Of a DNA stretch of 64,000 bases, positions 37,101 through 50,900 are shown in pieces. The stretch comes from Wurfbainia villosa. Taxonomy: Eukaryota > Streptophyta > Magnoliopsida > Zingiberales > Zingiberaceae. The translations under genes were made by a program, and so were the position numbers. Every line of letters begins with the position of its first letter. Position 1 is the first letter of the stretch. The stretch lies in the NCBI GenBank assembly GCA_025175895.1, contig JAKLTH010000227.1, positions 1,281,501 to 1,345,500 on the forward strand. The letters are read 5' to 3'. Below the pieces are notes generated by a model. It did not search any database and was not told the DNA's origin. It worked only from the letters and a program-made list of their open reading frames with translations.

Positions 37101-40100
37101 CATGTCTTTTCTAGATTAATTGATCCAAAGGAATTGGTTAGACAACCATGTTCAACAACTTTAGAGATTGTTAGTAAGACATACAATGTTGATTCTCTGC
37201 TTCCAGCACTTGTTCGTTCTTTGGATGAACAGAGATCTCCGAAAGCAAAGCTGGCTGTTATTCAATTTGCAAATAATTCATTTAATAAACACACAATTAA
37301 TCCTGAAGGTAATAGTAATAGTGGATTTATTAAGTTATGGCTTGGCAAGTTATCACCTTGGGTAAATGATAAAAATGTAAGGCTAAAGGAAGCATCCATA
37401 TCTGGCATCATATCTGTTTATAGCCATTTTGATTCAACAGCAGTCTTGAATTTTATTCTGAGTCTATCTGTTGAAGAACAAAACTCTTTGAGACGCGCCC
37501 TTAAGCAGTACACACCCCGTATTGAGGTTGATCTGATGAACTTCTTGCAGAATAAAAAAGAACGTCAGCGTTCAAAGTCTTTCTATGACCAATCAGATGC
37601 TGTGGGAAGTTCTTCCGAGGAAGGTTATGTTGGAGGATTAAAAAAAGGTCACCAATTGGGTCGTTATTCTGCCGGTTCACTTGATGATGAAGGTGGGCGT
37701 AAGTGGAGTTTAAGTCATGAATCTACCGAACTCGATACGTCCATTGTTCATGTAACTTCCAATGAAATTCACCATTCCAGCCAAAATCTTGATGAGTTTA
37801 TTTCTGACCCATTATTGCAAGGCTCTGGTTCAGGTACCAATTGCCTAAAGAAAACAGATTATATCATGGAACATGAGAATTCTGTATCAACTCCGCGTCT
37901 CAGTATCAATAGATTCATTGGTTCTGATGGTCATAAACCTATCGACTTGAATCATGGTGGTGAAATTAGTAAAGGTTCTGAGCTTAAACACCTTAAAAAT
38001 AGTCCTGTAAGAGCTAACCTCCAAGGTGACAGTGGGCCTAGTATTCCCCAACTCCTTCATCGGGTATGATTAAAGATATTCTGATAATTGTATTTTTGGT
38101 ATTTTGTATTTTTAGCCTAGTTTCTGGGTCATGCAAACATGTTTTCATAAACTAATCAGTAATATATATGCCTGTAGATGCTTCAGTGTGTTGATCTGAA
38201 TTTTTACAGATTTGCAATACAAGTGATGTTAACTCAAATTCAGATAAAACTGAGGCACTGCAACAGTTGGTTGAAATTTCATCAAAAAATGATAGCTCTG
38301 TCTGGACAAAGGTACACATTCTTTCTATTTGATTTATGATGAACACAGCATCTATGTGCTGATGAGTCTTAATTTTTGCCATTGGAGCAAGAATGTTAAT
38401 AACTTAATTTTGATAATCTTATCCTGAAGGTAATCATGTGGCACCTAAGTTTTGTTATCAATATGTAAGCTTTACGCAATTGCATTTAGCAACTTGTCTG
38501 TCTGCTGAGCGATATGTATAATGTGTACTTATTGGCTTTGATTCCAAATCTGGCATTCTGATGAATATGAAAGTACAAGGAAACAATGGAAAGAATTTCA
38601 AAGTTGTCAAACTAAATTGTTGCAAAAATATAATCGGAAGCAATGAAGTATACATTAGACATGCATCTGAGACTATAAGTATAACCTCCACTCTCCAAGT
38701 AAAAACTAAAACCTGGCAAAAAGAAAGTCAAAAGCAAGTTCTGCATGAGGTAATGCTCAGAAATCTACCAATTGATATCTAAGTGCCTACAAATTGCAAA
38801 ACAAAATGAAAATAAAATATATGATCAAACAAAGATCCTATTGAAATCGGTTGCACACTATTCCATCCTAAAATCGCTAGTTATTTGAGAGGCACACACC
38901 TTCTAATATGTAATGTGCCACTGCAATTGTCCATGTAATACTAATGAACACGAAGCATTTTAGCTTCAACACATCCTCTCATGCCAATGATGACCTAGAG
39001 GTTCATACTTAGCTAGTACCATGTTGAATGGGGGTGAAGTTCATCTCATTCCTAAATGGTTAGTCACTTGACAAGGTACACCCTGCTAATGAATAGATAT
39101 AATAGACTACTGCACTAGTTCACGTGGGACTATTAAGTATATGTGCCTGCATGCATTCTAGGTTCATGTGGTACATAGATTTGATACCATGTTGAATGGG
39201 GGTGAAGTTCGTCTCATCCCTAAATGACTAGTCACTTGGCAGGGGACACGTTCGTCTCATCCCTAAATGACTAGTCACTTGACAGGGGACACCCTGCTAA
39301 TAAATAGATATAATAGACTACTGCGCTAGTTCATGTGGGACTATTGGGTATGCATGTGTGTGTCATAGATTCAACGAACCACTCCTAAATAGACATCAAG
39401 ATGATCTGATGAAAATCATTAATGATTAGACATGAAGATGACATTCACCGTCCTTTGGAATAAAACCAAATGGAGTTTTCTGCAAGAAATGACTGTCAAA
39501 GTTAAATTGGATAACAACAGTTAGTCCGATTCAATTAAACTCAAATTCGATTGATATGAAAAGAGAATGGGTTTGAGAACTAGTACATCAATAACAATTC
39601 AAATACGTAGGTTAGGATGAGCTTAGAAAATGGTGGAATCCTTAATATTGTTAAGTCATTGTTACCCAGATTGATTACTACTGCCATGGACAAAGGAAAG
39701 TGGTTCAGCTTAGACCAATCAGAAACTAAAACAATGATTACAAATGGATCAGAAGGGTGCAAGAAGCCGTTGAATAAGTCAATCTGAAGGTGGCTAGTTT
39801 TGATGAAGAAAGACCCTAAGAGTCGCTCTAGAGGGTGGACTCTCTACACCTCTCCTTCCCACGCCAGGCTGCCCTGGCTGGCCATTGTTTCCAAAACATT
39901 AAGAAGAAAAATCAAAATGCCATAGCAGATGTCATTTGCAGGCATGAGAATAGCTGTGACTTTCTCTAGTTGTGATGAACAAGGAGTCTAAGGCAAATAC
40001 TTCCTTTTGGGTCTGAAGAACTCATAGCAACTGATTTGGTCCAAGTTACGTTTGCTCGTTGCCAATCATTTGTCAACGTAGCACATAAATCAGATTGTTC

Positions 40101-43100
40101 ACTCTTCCAACAAACATTCATCTTAAACATCTGTGACTTGTCAGATTTGGAACTTCAACATTACCCAAAATGGGAGCATGATAGAGTTCTATATGCTTAG
40201 TCATCAATCAACTTGTCAGTGCGTGTGCCTATCCTAGTGAAATTGTGTTCATTTCCTCCTATAGCTGCTTGTGGCTCCTTTAGCTATTACTTATTATATT
40301 TACCATTATATATATTTTTGTACTCTTATAGAATAGATGTCTTGCTTTGATAGGATGAGTTCCCAGCATCTTTGGCAATGGACCATGCACTTTGGTTTTT
40401 TTTTTTAAGATGTGTATTTCTTCTGAGTACTCCCATTTTGATGTGTTAACTGATTAAATGCATCATGCTTTTACATTAAAGATAGTACATGTATGTGGCA
40501 TGCGTGTTCAAGCTCTAATGGCATTTCACTGCTATCTATGCAGTATTTCAATCAGATATTGACAGCTGTGCTTGAGGTGTTAGATGATTCAGATCCTTCA
40601 ACAAGGGAGCTTGCTCTTTCTTTGATATTTGGAATGCTTAATAATCAGGTATTTCACTATTTGATTCTTCCTTTGCAGCAGCATTGAGATTAACGAGCTT
40701 TCCTTTGGTTGTTGTCTCTTTGCTTGATTCTTTTTGCTCATAGAAGAGTGAGATGGAAGATTCTATTGAAATTGTTATCGAGAAGTTGCTACATGTGACT
40801 AAAGATGTGGCTGTGAAGGTATCCAACGATTCATGGTTATTTGGTTTCCTTCTGTATCTATCTTATTTGTCCTTTTCTTTTTCCCTTTTTTTTTTTTCAT
40901 TTTGCAGGTCTCCAAGGAAGCAAACCAATGCTTGAATGTAGTCCTATCCGAATATGATCCATTTAGATTCTTTAGTGTATGAAGACATTTTCACACATTA
41001 GTAATGGTGATAGTTTAGTCATTGAGTTAAACACTTTAATTGAGCTTTTATTCTATTTTGCTTTAATTGCAGGTTATTGTTCCTTTGTTGGTCAGTGATG
41101 ACGAAAAGACCCTAGTTGTTTGTATCAGTTGTTTGACTAAGGTAGCTTTTTTCTTAAGTTTTTTTTTTTATAGCATTGGCGGAAGTTTGCGGAGTTTTCC
41201 CTTGATCAAAATTTAACACCCCAAGTTTATGGAGCACAAGGGAAATAAATTGTTTATCTACATTATTGAAGAATTTCACCCTATATTATTAAGAAAGGAA
41301 ATTAGACTTGTATGCTTCAACATTATTGCTTCGGAAGCTACTCTTAATGAGTTTGAGATATAATTTTTGCCAAATTTTCAATCTTTCAAAATCATTGTTA
41401 ATCTACAATGGTTAAGCATGTAAACATGTATGGACATAAATATACTTCTATGTAAAATATTTGATAACATTTAGCTTTATAAAAGAGGGAATATTAAAAA
41501 TGTAAAACTATTGTATGCTTTAGTGCAATGGTAAAGTTGCTACTATGTGACCTTGTGGTCACCGGTTCGAGTCACAAAAATAGTCTTTTGTAATGCAAGA
41601 TAAGGCCGCATATAATAGATTTCATATGGTCCGACTCTTCCCCAACTTTGCATTGGCGGGAGCTTCGTGCACTGGACTGTCCTTTAAAACATTGAATGTC
41701 ATTTAATTAATTAGTAATTGTTATAAATGATTAGCTAACCACTTATCCTAAAAGTATGAGCTGGTAGAAAAGAAACTCATTTAACATTTATATTCTTGCT
41801 ATATACCAAGGTTTAAAATATCATTTCATGCAAGAGCTTTGATCTTCACTGGAATAACACTATTTCAGTTCCTTGTTCCAACACGAAACATGCTGCAAAG
41901 AATGCTAAATCAACTTGAATGAGTTTAATTCAATACTCGTCTTCCACTTAGCTTGTGTATCTCCCAATATAAGCTTATAAAGTTAATTGAATTATAGTTT
42001 TGGAGCAACAAGTTACAAAAATATGACAAACATTTGACTAATTATACCTTACTAATACCAAAATAAATGTGATGCATCAAATGAGAGCATTGGTTCTTAA
42101 ACATCCTTATGAGCTTCACCCTCAAATCCAAGGCCGAAATTAAATTGGAACTAGATCATTTGCTATTGGAACTAATTTCTTATCATGTCCATAAATATAT
42201 CTAGACTTGGATTAGTAAAATTGGAACAGAAGCATATACTGGTGTATGATATGGTTACATCTAACTTTTCTAACTTCGGTGCTACTCTCCTTTGTTGTTG
42301 TTGGTGCTCTAGATGGTTCTTTACTTCCACCCTCTTTATAGTGTATTTTATCCTCCAGAAGTGAAATTGAAGAATGAGTAATACGAATAAAATCTTCCTA
42401 TCTCATCATGACCACTTGAATGGTGCCAGTTGAGATAATATCAATATTAGTTAGCAATTGGAATGATGCATCTCTGGCAAGTTGGCCACTGCTGGTCGAT
42501 ACTGGAAATCATGTTTGATACTCCGCCGTATTAACCCACATATGTGGATAGGAGAATAGGAATGGTACAAGTCCAACATGTGATCCTACTAACATAATAT
42601 AAACATAAGACTTCCTGCTCTCATACCATGTTAAAAAAAATCTAAATCTCTTTCCTTGCATCAATAGATAATTTTTTTCTCACATATCTATGCCAATTAT
42701 TTTTCCGTTATTCAGAACTCTGATTTAAAGAACATAAAATCAGTTGGAACTAAGTTGAGTCATCGAATTTTTGGAATATTTCATATACGATTCCTTGAAT
42801 TGGCTGTGGTAGATAGAGAATTTCAAAGTTTGATGAAAAATAATAGAACATTCAGAAAAGATGGTAATCTAGGAGCTCCTTTTGATTCCAAGAAAGTCTG
42901 GTTGCCGAAATAAAAATCGTAGGCTAAAATGTGTCCATTTCAGAAATCTTCATTAGAATATTTGTATCTGCAGTACTGTAATTGGCAATGCTGAAGTTTG
43001 TTTTGTTCTTTGTTCTCTCAGCTTGTCAGCCGTCTTCCACAAGATGATTTGATGAAACACTTGCCATCATTTTTGCCTGCCCTGTTTGATGCATTTGGAA

Positions 43101-46100
43101 ACCAAAGCCCAGATGTGAGAAAGGTGATACGACTTTTATTTACCTCACATGCAAGAGATATGCATTTTTCTTTTCTTCTGATATTGATCATGAGATTTCT
43201 TTTTTTTTTACAATGGTATATTGGCAAGATTGCTAAGAACAAGCCAAATTTCTAATTGGGTAGGCATTATCCACACAGGGTGAAGCCAACAAAATATAGC
43301 ATCTAAATTATTGTTTAAAATTGATAAATGGAAGCACTAGATAAGCTACAGATAATGCAGTGTATCTTTTAAAATTTAATGTATATTGCATGATATGCAT
43401 ATGCATGTCTTGATTATTCCATAGAGTGTCTGGTTGAAGTATTTATTGGCTGATTGTTTTTTCACTTTGTTTCTCATAATTGCTTCAAGTTGGAAGAGGT
43501 AGATTTTGTGTTTGCTTATCTATAAGAGGAAAGTGTATTTCTAGAAACAAGGAATATAATAACAGCAAACCTGAGCTAATGATACTCGCAAGTTCACTAG
43601 TGCAATCCTCAACAACGGTTAGGACCTAGGTAGCTTGCAAAAAATCAGCAGCTCAAATTGCTTGTATATTCCATAACCATGAGAAAGTTTGAGGAACAAG
43701 ATATATCAAGAAGGTCAAAGTTATCCCTGATTGAATTATTAAAGGGGTTAAGATTTTGGTTGTGCTGTTAAGATATCATGGGGATGAAAGAATCCTGTTG
43801 GAAAGCACATTTATTTATCCAGCCACATAACAGCTTAAGGTTTGGAGAACTGCTATTTACCTGGGTTACACAGTATAAGCTTAATCTCTTGTGAAGGAAG
43901 ACACCTTGGTCCCAGTCTAGAACATATGTGATATGTTTGTATCTAGTTTGTGCATTCTTTGCTCAGTTCACCTCAATAATGCCCTCAGACAGCTTTGGCA
44001 AGGGTTCAGGGGTTGACTTCCTACTATTACTGGCTTATTATTCTGTAGCTTACGAGAGAAATAAGAGAGTTGCAGTAATTGCAGCCCATAGAATCATAAG
44101 ATTAACCCAAATAAAACCTTTCTAAGAGGATTATTCACTTAACAATGAGGCAGTTGAAAGAGTTTGTTGTAATATATTTCAAATGGTAGAGGGATACAGG
44201 TAGAAAGAGTATAACAATGTCGGTAAACGACTGTATTTGACCAAATCAAGACAGTTTAAGAAGCATGGTTTTTTAATGAGTTCGACACAGGTATTAAAGA
44301 CACATTTAGCGGTAGCAATTTCAAGTACATTAGTTCTCTGGGAATTCAAGTTGTTTTCATGCATATTATCCTAATGAAGGCCATAGGTGTTGCTATTCCT
44401 AATAAGCTCTAAACCCATTGCTCAGCTGAGATTGCAAGCTTCAAAAAAAATTTCATATACCAACTCATTTGTTGCAGATTTAATCTTGTAAGGATCACAA
44501 ATCACATTTTGTGTTGACCATTACCTAGGATGGAATTGAATAGATATTAGCTAGTAATTTTGACTATCCAACCTGTTTAAATAGATATGATTCATAAACA
44601 GGTTTGGCCAAGATAGTAGAAACCCATGACTGGTGTGAAATGGTGTAGTTTAAAGACTATGGGTCATGAGTGCCTCAATAAATTTAAAATACTATGTAAT
44701 AAATATATGAGTTATCTGGAACTGAGAGCTTTAAATATTTGGGATCATTTTTACAAGATGATGGAGGGATTGAGAGAGATGTCTTGCATAGAATACAAAC
44801 ATGATGGTTGAAATGGAGGAAAGCGTCGGGTGTTTTATGTGATCGTAAAGTACCTCTAAAACTTAAAGGAAAGTTCTACAAAACGGCGATTAGACCTGCT
44901 ATGTTATATGGAGCTGAATGTTGGGCTACGACTCGAGCACATGAGCAAAAGATGAGAGTTGCAGAGATGAGGATGTTAAGGTGGATGTGCGGACATACGA
45001 GGATGGACAGGATAAGAAATGAGAGTATTAAAAAAAAAGTTGGTGTTGCATCTATTGAAGGAAAACTTCGAGAGACACGTTTAAGGTGGTACGAACATGT
45101 ACTTAGACGGCCAATAAATGCTCTAGTTAGGCGATGTGAAATGATGCCAAATAGACACATCAAACGAGGAAGAGAAAGACCAAAAAAGACTTGGTTAGCA
45201 ACAATAAAACAAGATAAAATTTATTTAAATATTGATGATGATATAGTAGGGGACAGAGTTCAATGGCGTAGAAGGATCCATATAGCCGACCCCACCTAGT
45301 GGGATAAGACTTTGTTATTGTTGTATGTAATAAATATATATACATATAATTTTTAACCTTTATTTTTTTTATCACATATTGGTATTGGTCAAGTTTGGAT
45401 AGGTACCTACAGGTACACAACCCCCGACGGGTGTGGGACTGAGTATGGATACTAGATGTCTTGACTGGTATTGTTACAAGTAGCTTAAATTTCATGGGTG
45501 TCCTGCTTGTGGCCATCCCTACCTTTAATGGATATTGCTATCATTGAGATAGGACACACCTTGATTAATGGAAAGGAATTTTGACCTTGCTAAGATCCTC
45601 AACACCAAACCAAACTTGATCCTGAGCTAGAGTTACTTCTCTAACACAAGATGTGAGCTATGGGAATTAGATTCCATGTGAGAAGACTGATTAGTCTGTT
45701 TCCTCTTCCTTTTTGATTCTTTCTTCCTTCAGGGTTTTGTCCTCCTGCGCTGTCATCTTCTCCTTTGGTTCCACTCTATTAATGCCAGTGGCACCACATC
45801 ATGGAACTCATTGTCCACTAGTTGGCACCTGAACCATATTGTTCTGGAAGAGCACCATAATCCGCAAAGGAAATTAATTATATTGTTAGAAATGCCTAAA
45901 GCTCGCCAACTATTCCATCCTTGGTGTGCTTCTGTTCTGACGCTTATTTGGGTGTCAATCTTCTATTAGAACATGTGGAATGATATTTTATTCTGTCATA
46001 ATTCATAACATTCAACACAATTGAAAAACTGCCCTCTTCCAAATTTTCGAAGAGTTCTAATCGCCAAGTTTGCAGTGGACTTTTTTTTTTTTTTATGATT

Positions 46101-46798
46101 GTTGCATTTGAGCTGAAATTATGTGAGATACCAAAGCTCCTTGTGACATAGACACAATGAAAACTTAGGTGTCCATATAGAAATTCATACAGGAAAATTT
46201 CTTATCTCATGGAATCAAATTGGTTAAGTTCATGTAGGTCATAAAGCTACCCTTGCAATGATTTGAAGAAGAGGATGGAATCATCAGCAAATATATGGTG
46301 CAAATTTGTATTTATATGTATATCTTTGGAAATAACAGTGTATTGAGGTAAAAGTTTGCAATCTATATTGCTCATTGCACACCTACACTCTTTATGCTGA
46401 ATATTTTTCAGAAGGATCAGCAGAAAAGTATCCCCTCATAAATAAAGTTTTATTACTTTGGTGGCTACTGTTTTCCTCTTGTTATTTTCCTATTATTTGA
46501 TTGCACACAAATATCTTATCGCACAGCTTAGTGATATTCAATTTGCCTTGCTTATTGCTTAGGATGTCCTTGGCATTATGCTTTTATATAGGATTCTCAG
46601 AGAATATTTTCTCACACTTTTCAATGGCAATTTTTGCAGACTGTCGTTTTCTGTTTGGTGGAAATATACATCAAGCTTGGCAAATCATTTTTACCTTATT
46701 TGGAGGGTCTCAGTAGCACACAACTACGACTCGTGACAATCTACGCCAATCGAATTTCCCAAGCTAGATCTGGTGCTCCAATCGATTCTAGTCATTAG
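26990..46798 (+). CDS. CLASP: CLASP, CLIP-associated microtubule-binding protein
   Basis: CLASP binds microtubules, stabilises plus ends and tethers cortical arrays in plant cells. Twenty-one exons join without a phase error to 1,428 residues, close to the usual plant length of about 1,440. Exons: 26990-27322, 27939-28094, 28230-28292, 28522-28590, 28732-28894, 30297-30458, 31575-31672, 34676-34750, 34831-34899, 34995-35080, 35149-35266, 35624-35722, 35797-36154, 36307-38063, 38210-38311, 40544-40648, 40744-40818, 40908-40976, 41073-41141, 43022-43123, 46640-46798. TOG-type HEAT-repeat domains cover about residues 1-230, 290-500 and 789-1010 (DDPHHKVAQAAFSTLAEIIP; LRRALKQYTPRIEVDL near its end). 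A Ser/Arg-rich linker lies at about 500-780, and the C-terminal CLIP-interaction domain at about 1200-1428. The start MEEALEAARAKD has a good context and is the family start. Introns reach 3.5 kb and host SINE and LINE fragments. Confidence 0.96.
28130..28160. repeat. CA microsatellite in CLASP intron 2
   Basis: About fifteen uninterrupted CA units, 36 bases after the exon 2 donor and about 70 bases before exon 3. A likely polymorphic marker. Confidence 0.95.
28453..28552 (+). repeat. 28-bp direct repeat of the start of CLASP exon 4
   Basis: GATGTATGCACAAGTAGG followed by AACCCAATTT occurs at about 28453-28480 in intron 3 and again at about 28524-28551 in exon 4, 71 bases apart. The intronic copy is preceded by TTTTAA rather than the polypyrimidine-CAG of the true acceptor. 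Confidence 0.9.
31044..31083 (+). repeat. 20-bp tandem duplication in CLASP intron 6
   Basis: GCAAACAGCATATTCTTGAA is present twice, head to tail. It is a local duplication with no visible function. Confidence 0.9.
34255..34489 (+). mobile_element. Au-type SINE with an RTE-like (TTG) tail in CLASP intron 7
   Basis: The head has RNA polymerase III box-like sequences: TTTGCGCAACGGTAAAG (A box region) and GGGCTCGAATTCTG (B box region). The Au SINE body follows, including CAGGAGCTTCGTGCACGGGA. After about 34410 it continues with GCCGACCCCATATCTACTGG and GATAAG, then (GTTGTT)n, the same 3' motif as the RTE-type LINE at 44625-45330. This is either a SINE carrying an RTE-derived tail or two abutting insertions. 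Confidence 0.75.
39000..39345 (+). repeat. Tandem duplication of about 168 bp with nested 43-bp repeat, CLASP intron 15
   Basis: ACCATGTTGAATGGGGGTGA begins at 39018 and again at 39186, and similarity continues through CTGCTAATAAATAGATATAA to GTGGGACTATT. The second unit has an extra 43-bp direct duplication (about 39207-39249 and 39250-39292, beginning GTTCGTCTCATCCCTAAATG). All of it is intronic. Confidence 0.88.
41517..41689 (+). mobile_element. Au-type SINE in CLASP intron 19
   Basis: It contains AGTGCAATGGTAAAGTTGC (A box region), GGTCACCGGTTCGAGTC (B box region) and the 3' part GGCGGGAGCTTCGTGCACTG, followed by a TCCTTT end. The extreme 5' end has diverged and no target-site duplication was found. 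It lies in the same orientation as CLASP. Confidence 0.82.
44625..45330 (+). mobile_element. RTE-type LINE, 5'-truncated 3' fragment in CLASP intron 20
   Basis: The translation covers the end of a non-LTR reverse-transcriptase ORF: FKYLGS-like upstream, then KWRKASGVLCDRKVPLKLKG, RPAMLYGAECWA, MRMLRWMCGHTRMDRIRN and RETRLRWYEHVLRRP, ending ADPT. The 3' end, CCCACCTAGTGGGATAAG plus TTGTTATTGTTG, is the usual tail. An in-frame TGA just before the uninterrupted 163-codon stretch (about 44801) and the missing N-terminal region make it inactive. Confidence 0.85.
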
Positions 46799-47958
46799 AT
46801 ATGTGGTATTTTTGTGTTATTTGTTTGTGGATAAGTTGAGGTCATGTATCTGTATAGTGTAAATCAACACTGCCCCCTCTTGTTTGATGATTGTATGGAT
46901 GACCTTTTTCCTTATTCTGGTTGGTGGTTTTCCAAATGACCTTTGGTGGAGATCAATGATGTTTTTTTTTGCAGGAACGGATTGAGTTGGGCCATATTGC
47001 TTAGTGATCCCAGAGTGATAATTTTAATTAACTTACAGAAACGCAGCCTTTGTAATTGTTGCTGTGATGTTTTATAAGTTTTCATTTCATCGATTATTTG
47101 GCTTTTGTTGTTTAGTACAACTTTCTTTTATTTCGTTGGATCATATTTGAGATATCCTTTTGTGCATCCTTTTCATGACACCTTTGTCATCATTAATATG
47201 ACATACTTCATTCTTCCATTGCATGCTCCATCCTCAAAAATCTGAAAACAAAAAGAAAAACATGACGACAACAAAATCTGGAGAAAAAAAAGAGATGAGA
47301 TCTTGCAAGGTCCAGCCGTAGCTTTCGATCTCAACGTGCTCAATGCGATTCACTGAACGATGACTCTCCGATTGACATAAAGAACCATTTTTCATGGATT
47401 TCTCGTGTTTAATCATGACAATTGCTTATATATTGGAACGGGAACCCCCTTTTTTTTGGCACGAGGAAATTATTTTTTCCCCCCTCGGCCAGTATGACCT
47501 TGAACCCTTAAATTGTAATTTAGCACATTGTAAATATGTTCCATAATAGTTATCTCATTTACTGTCGTAGCCGTACTTCCATTTCGTCAGGTGACCTTAT
47601 AAGCCATAAAAGAATACAGCGCTCAGTAAATTAAGCAATACACAGTCAACTTGATCGAAGTGCTCAGGGTCGAGGAGCTTTGCCCTTCACTACAGGACAA
47701 ACCTTTCTAAATTACAAGAAGACACCAAAATCTTACTAATTGACAACTCATGCATACAAAATATTGGCATAAGGGGAGCTTGCACTTCGCTTCAGCTTTA
47801 CTCCTGATTAGCATCCGAACATGACTGAAGTTGTGCAACAACTTTAAGAGCAGTAAAGAATGAACTTCCTTGATTTGCTTCAATCTGCTCTAGAGATGAT
47901 TCTTCTGAGTATATTACTTGAGAATGAGAACTTTTTCTGTAATATTGATGTCCTGATG
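46799..47958. other. Convergent 3' intergenic region between CLASP and PTAC3
   Basis: The two genes point at each other across 1,160 bases. The left part should hold the CLASP 3' UTR and the right part the PTAC3 3' UTR. No ORF of note and no transposon were recognised, so the transcripts could overlap at their ends. Confidence 0.6.
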
Positions 47959-50900
47959 CTACCCGTCTATATTTGAGGTGTTTGATAAATCTCCAGAAGA
48001 ACTGTTTTTGTTGGATCCCCCACCTTGCGACAAATCTGACAAGCTATTGCTATCTATTGATTCCTCTGATGTAAGTTCAGCAATAATGCCCTGACGAGCG
48101 GAGAGCACTTTATCGAGGGTTTGGTCAGGAACCTTGATTCCAGTAGTCTCCATATCTGCGACAATTGCAATGGCGGCATCCACTTCTCCAAGATCAAGAC
48201 ACAACAAGATAACTTCATCGTATATTGGGCTGAATCCATTGCAAGAAAGGGGTAAAAAAATATTCAAGTTCAAAACTTGTGGCAAACCATTAACCATTTC
48301 ATGTAGAAAAAAGAACAAGAAACTATATATCACCCACAGAATAAAATGGCCAACTACCGGCTATGCTAGCAGATAATGAGGTGTGAGATAATAAACTAAA
48401 CTCTTTAATTCAGTAAATAGTATCCTTGCCACAGTGAAATATGGATCAAAACACACGTTACCTTCCGAACGCATAGCCAAGGCCATGTGTTGTCTGTAAG
48501 ATTGTTAACAAGGCTGATGGCAGAGGAGCTCTTATAGCAGCACGGAGTATCATTGCACAATCGCCAACGGTTGGTGTCCCGCCTAACTGAATAACCTGAA
48601 AATGATGGCATAAAACATTCAGTTGCAGGTCCAGAGCTTATAATGGTTTCTAATCTAGGAGTACACAATCATAACGTTTCACAATTTTCTGTTTCAGAAG
48701 CAGGGAAATGGGAGCAGAAAATTTTATAAAGGAGAATTGTCTGGAACAGTTAAAGATAGCCAAAAATCTTCTAATGATGGTTTGACTGCATTACCTCTGG
48801 AAGACTGTAAATATTTACATTCTTATCTACCATTTTTCATGAGACTATCTGTCTCTCAAATTTCTATGAAAATAGAAACAATAGGTGACAACATAGTCAT
48901 CTCTTAAAAATCCACGTTTCAGCAAATGATGGTTATTAAGATTTGATGGGAGAAGAGAAAAGATTAAAAAGTTTGCTAGTCACACTAGAAGGTATGATTC
49001 AAAAGAAACTTGCAAAATATTACAATTTTAGTGACATGAAAATATAAACTATCTTTAAAATACATCTATAATAAAAAGGTGATAAGGCTCTTGTACCTAG
49101 GACAAGCAAATAAGCAATGCAAGGTTCCACATACCTTGCACTTTGAGCAACAAGAAAGATAGAAGTCAAGAAGTAATTGGCTTGCTAGAAAAAAAAAGGC
49201 TAGAATAAAAGTAGAGTTATACGTAACAGCAAGAGCTGCAAAACAAAAGGTATAGAAGAGATGGGGCAAATAAAGAAGCTCAACAGAAAGAATAATGCAT
49301 AGCTTATAACCAAGAGCCACTAAACATGATTTCATAGCAAGAAATATTAAGGATTGCTTAGGAACCCATTTCTGAACTTTATACATGTTGACTATAGAAT
49401 GGAATGATTGTGTGAAGAGTAGCATTGACCTTGATGTTTTACTAGCAAAACATAACTTAAGCAGGCATAATAAGCCAAAACAAAGAAAGAGCATATTTGA
49501 GATGACAAAGTAAAGGTGGGCATCTGATGTGAATACTAACATGGAAAGCTAAAAAATGGCAGAAAACTGCAAGAGGTAATCGAACATACCTTTTGCATGA
49601 TTTTAATTGCCAACTCTACTTCCCATTCTTGGGACCATTTGCGAGGCTGTTTATTTTTCAACTCTCTCTCCCAAGTCCAACCCCAAGCATCCGCAATTGT
49701 GAACATATCTGACACATCAAAAATTCTTCTCTCTCTCATGACCTTTAATGCTTCAGTTACATCCTCTGGAAACCAGTCATCATCATCATCCTACATTAGT
49801 AAAAATTGAGATTGCATAATAAACAAAAGTTGGTTTAAGCAAAATTCATACAAAATAAAGGAAACGAAATGAGGAACAGAAATTTAAGCATGACATTGAC
49901 CAAGGAATCAAAGCAAATAAATGGACAAAAATATCAAGATTTTGATGTTTCTGGAATGTTTATGGGGTAAAGTATAGGCTAGGAAGAACAGAAAACAAGA
50001 ATAGAAAAACTTGCAGGAAGATGCAAGTAATAGAAGGTTTCAAAAAATATTCAAAGCTATACTTTTAATGATATTAGTAGACAACATAAAAGGGCAGCCC
50101 GGTCTATGAAGTTCCGCCAATGCAAGGTCCTAGGGAATAATCTATTGTACGCAATTTTACCTTGTTTTGCAAGAAGTTATTTCCATGACTCGAATCCATT
50201 ACCGCATAAACTCTGGAGTAAATATTTACAGTGACTACAAGTGCATCTTGATGAACAATTACTAAGGCAAAGTAAGAATTTCATTAGTGGTTAAGCATGT
50301 GAATCACCCAGACAAACCTATGCATTGTGTAAAAATAAATGTAATCTGTAATAGGAACGACTATGAAAATTAAAATTTGTTTACACCATGAACTTAATGT
50401 CATTATCACATGCATGTAAGAATATATCCATGCCACATAACCATGTGAAACCATAACAATCAATGGACTCGCTCAAATACAAACACACAAAACTTAGCAA
50501 ACACTGGACTTTGCTTGACGGAAAGAAGCAAAATATCCAAGCAACAGTACATGTTTGTGTGTATATTAATATGGATTATCACAAACCGGGGAGCTACAGT
50601 ACATGTTTATGTATGTATTGAGACATGTACAATGATGAAAGATGCATAATGTACAAAGGAATTATATAATAGCAAACCTCTATAGATGCTCGAGCAACTC
50701 TCGTTCTTGATTTCTTTGCTGAAGAAGTTTCTTCTGAATCCTTTAACAATTGAACGCCAATCATTTGAGGAGGTTTGGCTCTCTCAACTTCTTTTTCTTT
50801 AGTTATATCACCTTCTTGATTTTCTGTTTGTTCAACAACTTCCTCTTCATCTACCTCATCTTCTTCTGTGTCTTTTGTCCCATCCTCCAGAGGATCTATA

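Noticed and set aside
49066..49542. 158-codon hydrophobic open frame on the minus strand
   Set aside because: It lies wholly inside the PTAC3 intron between coding exons 49790-49590 and 48595-48462. Its Leu/Phe/Ser-rich translation is what a T-rich intron gives by chance, and no family motif is visible.
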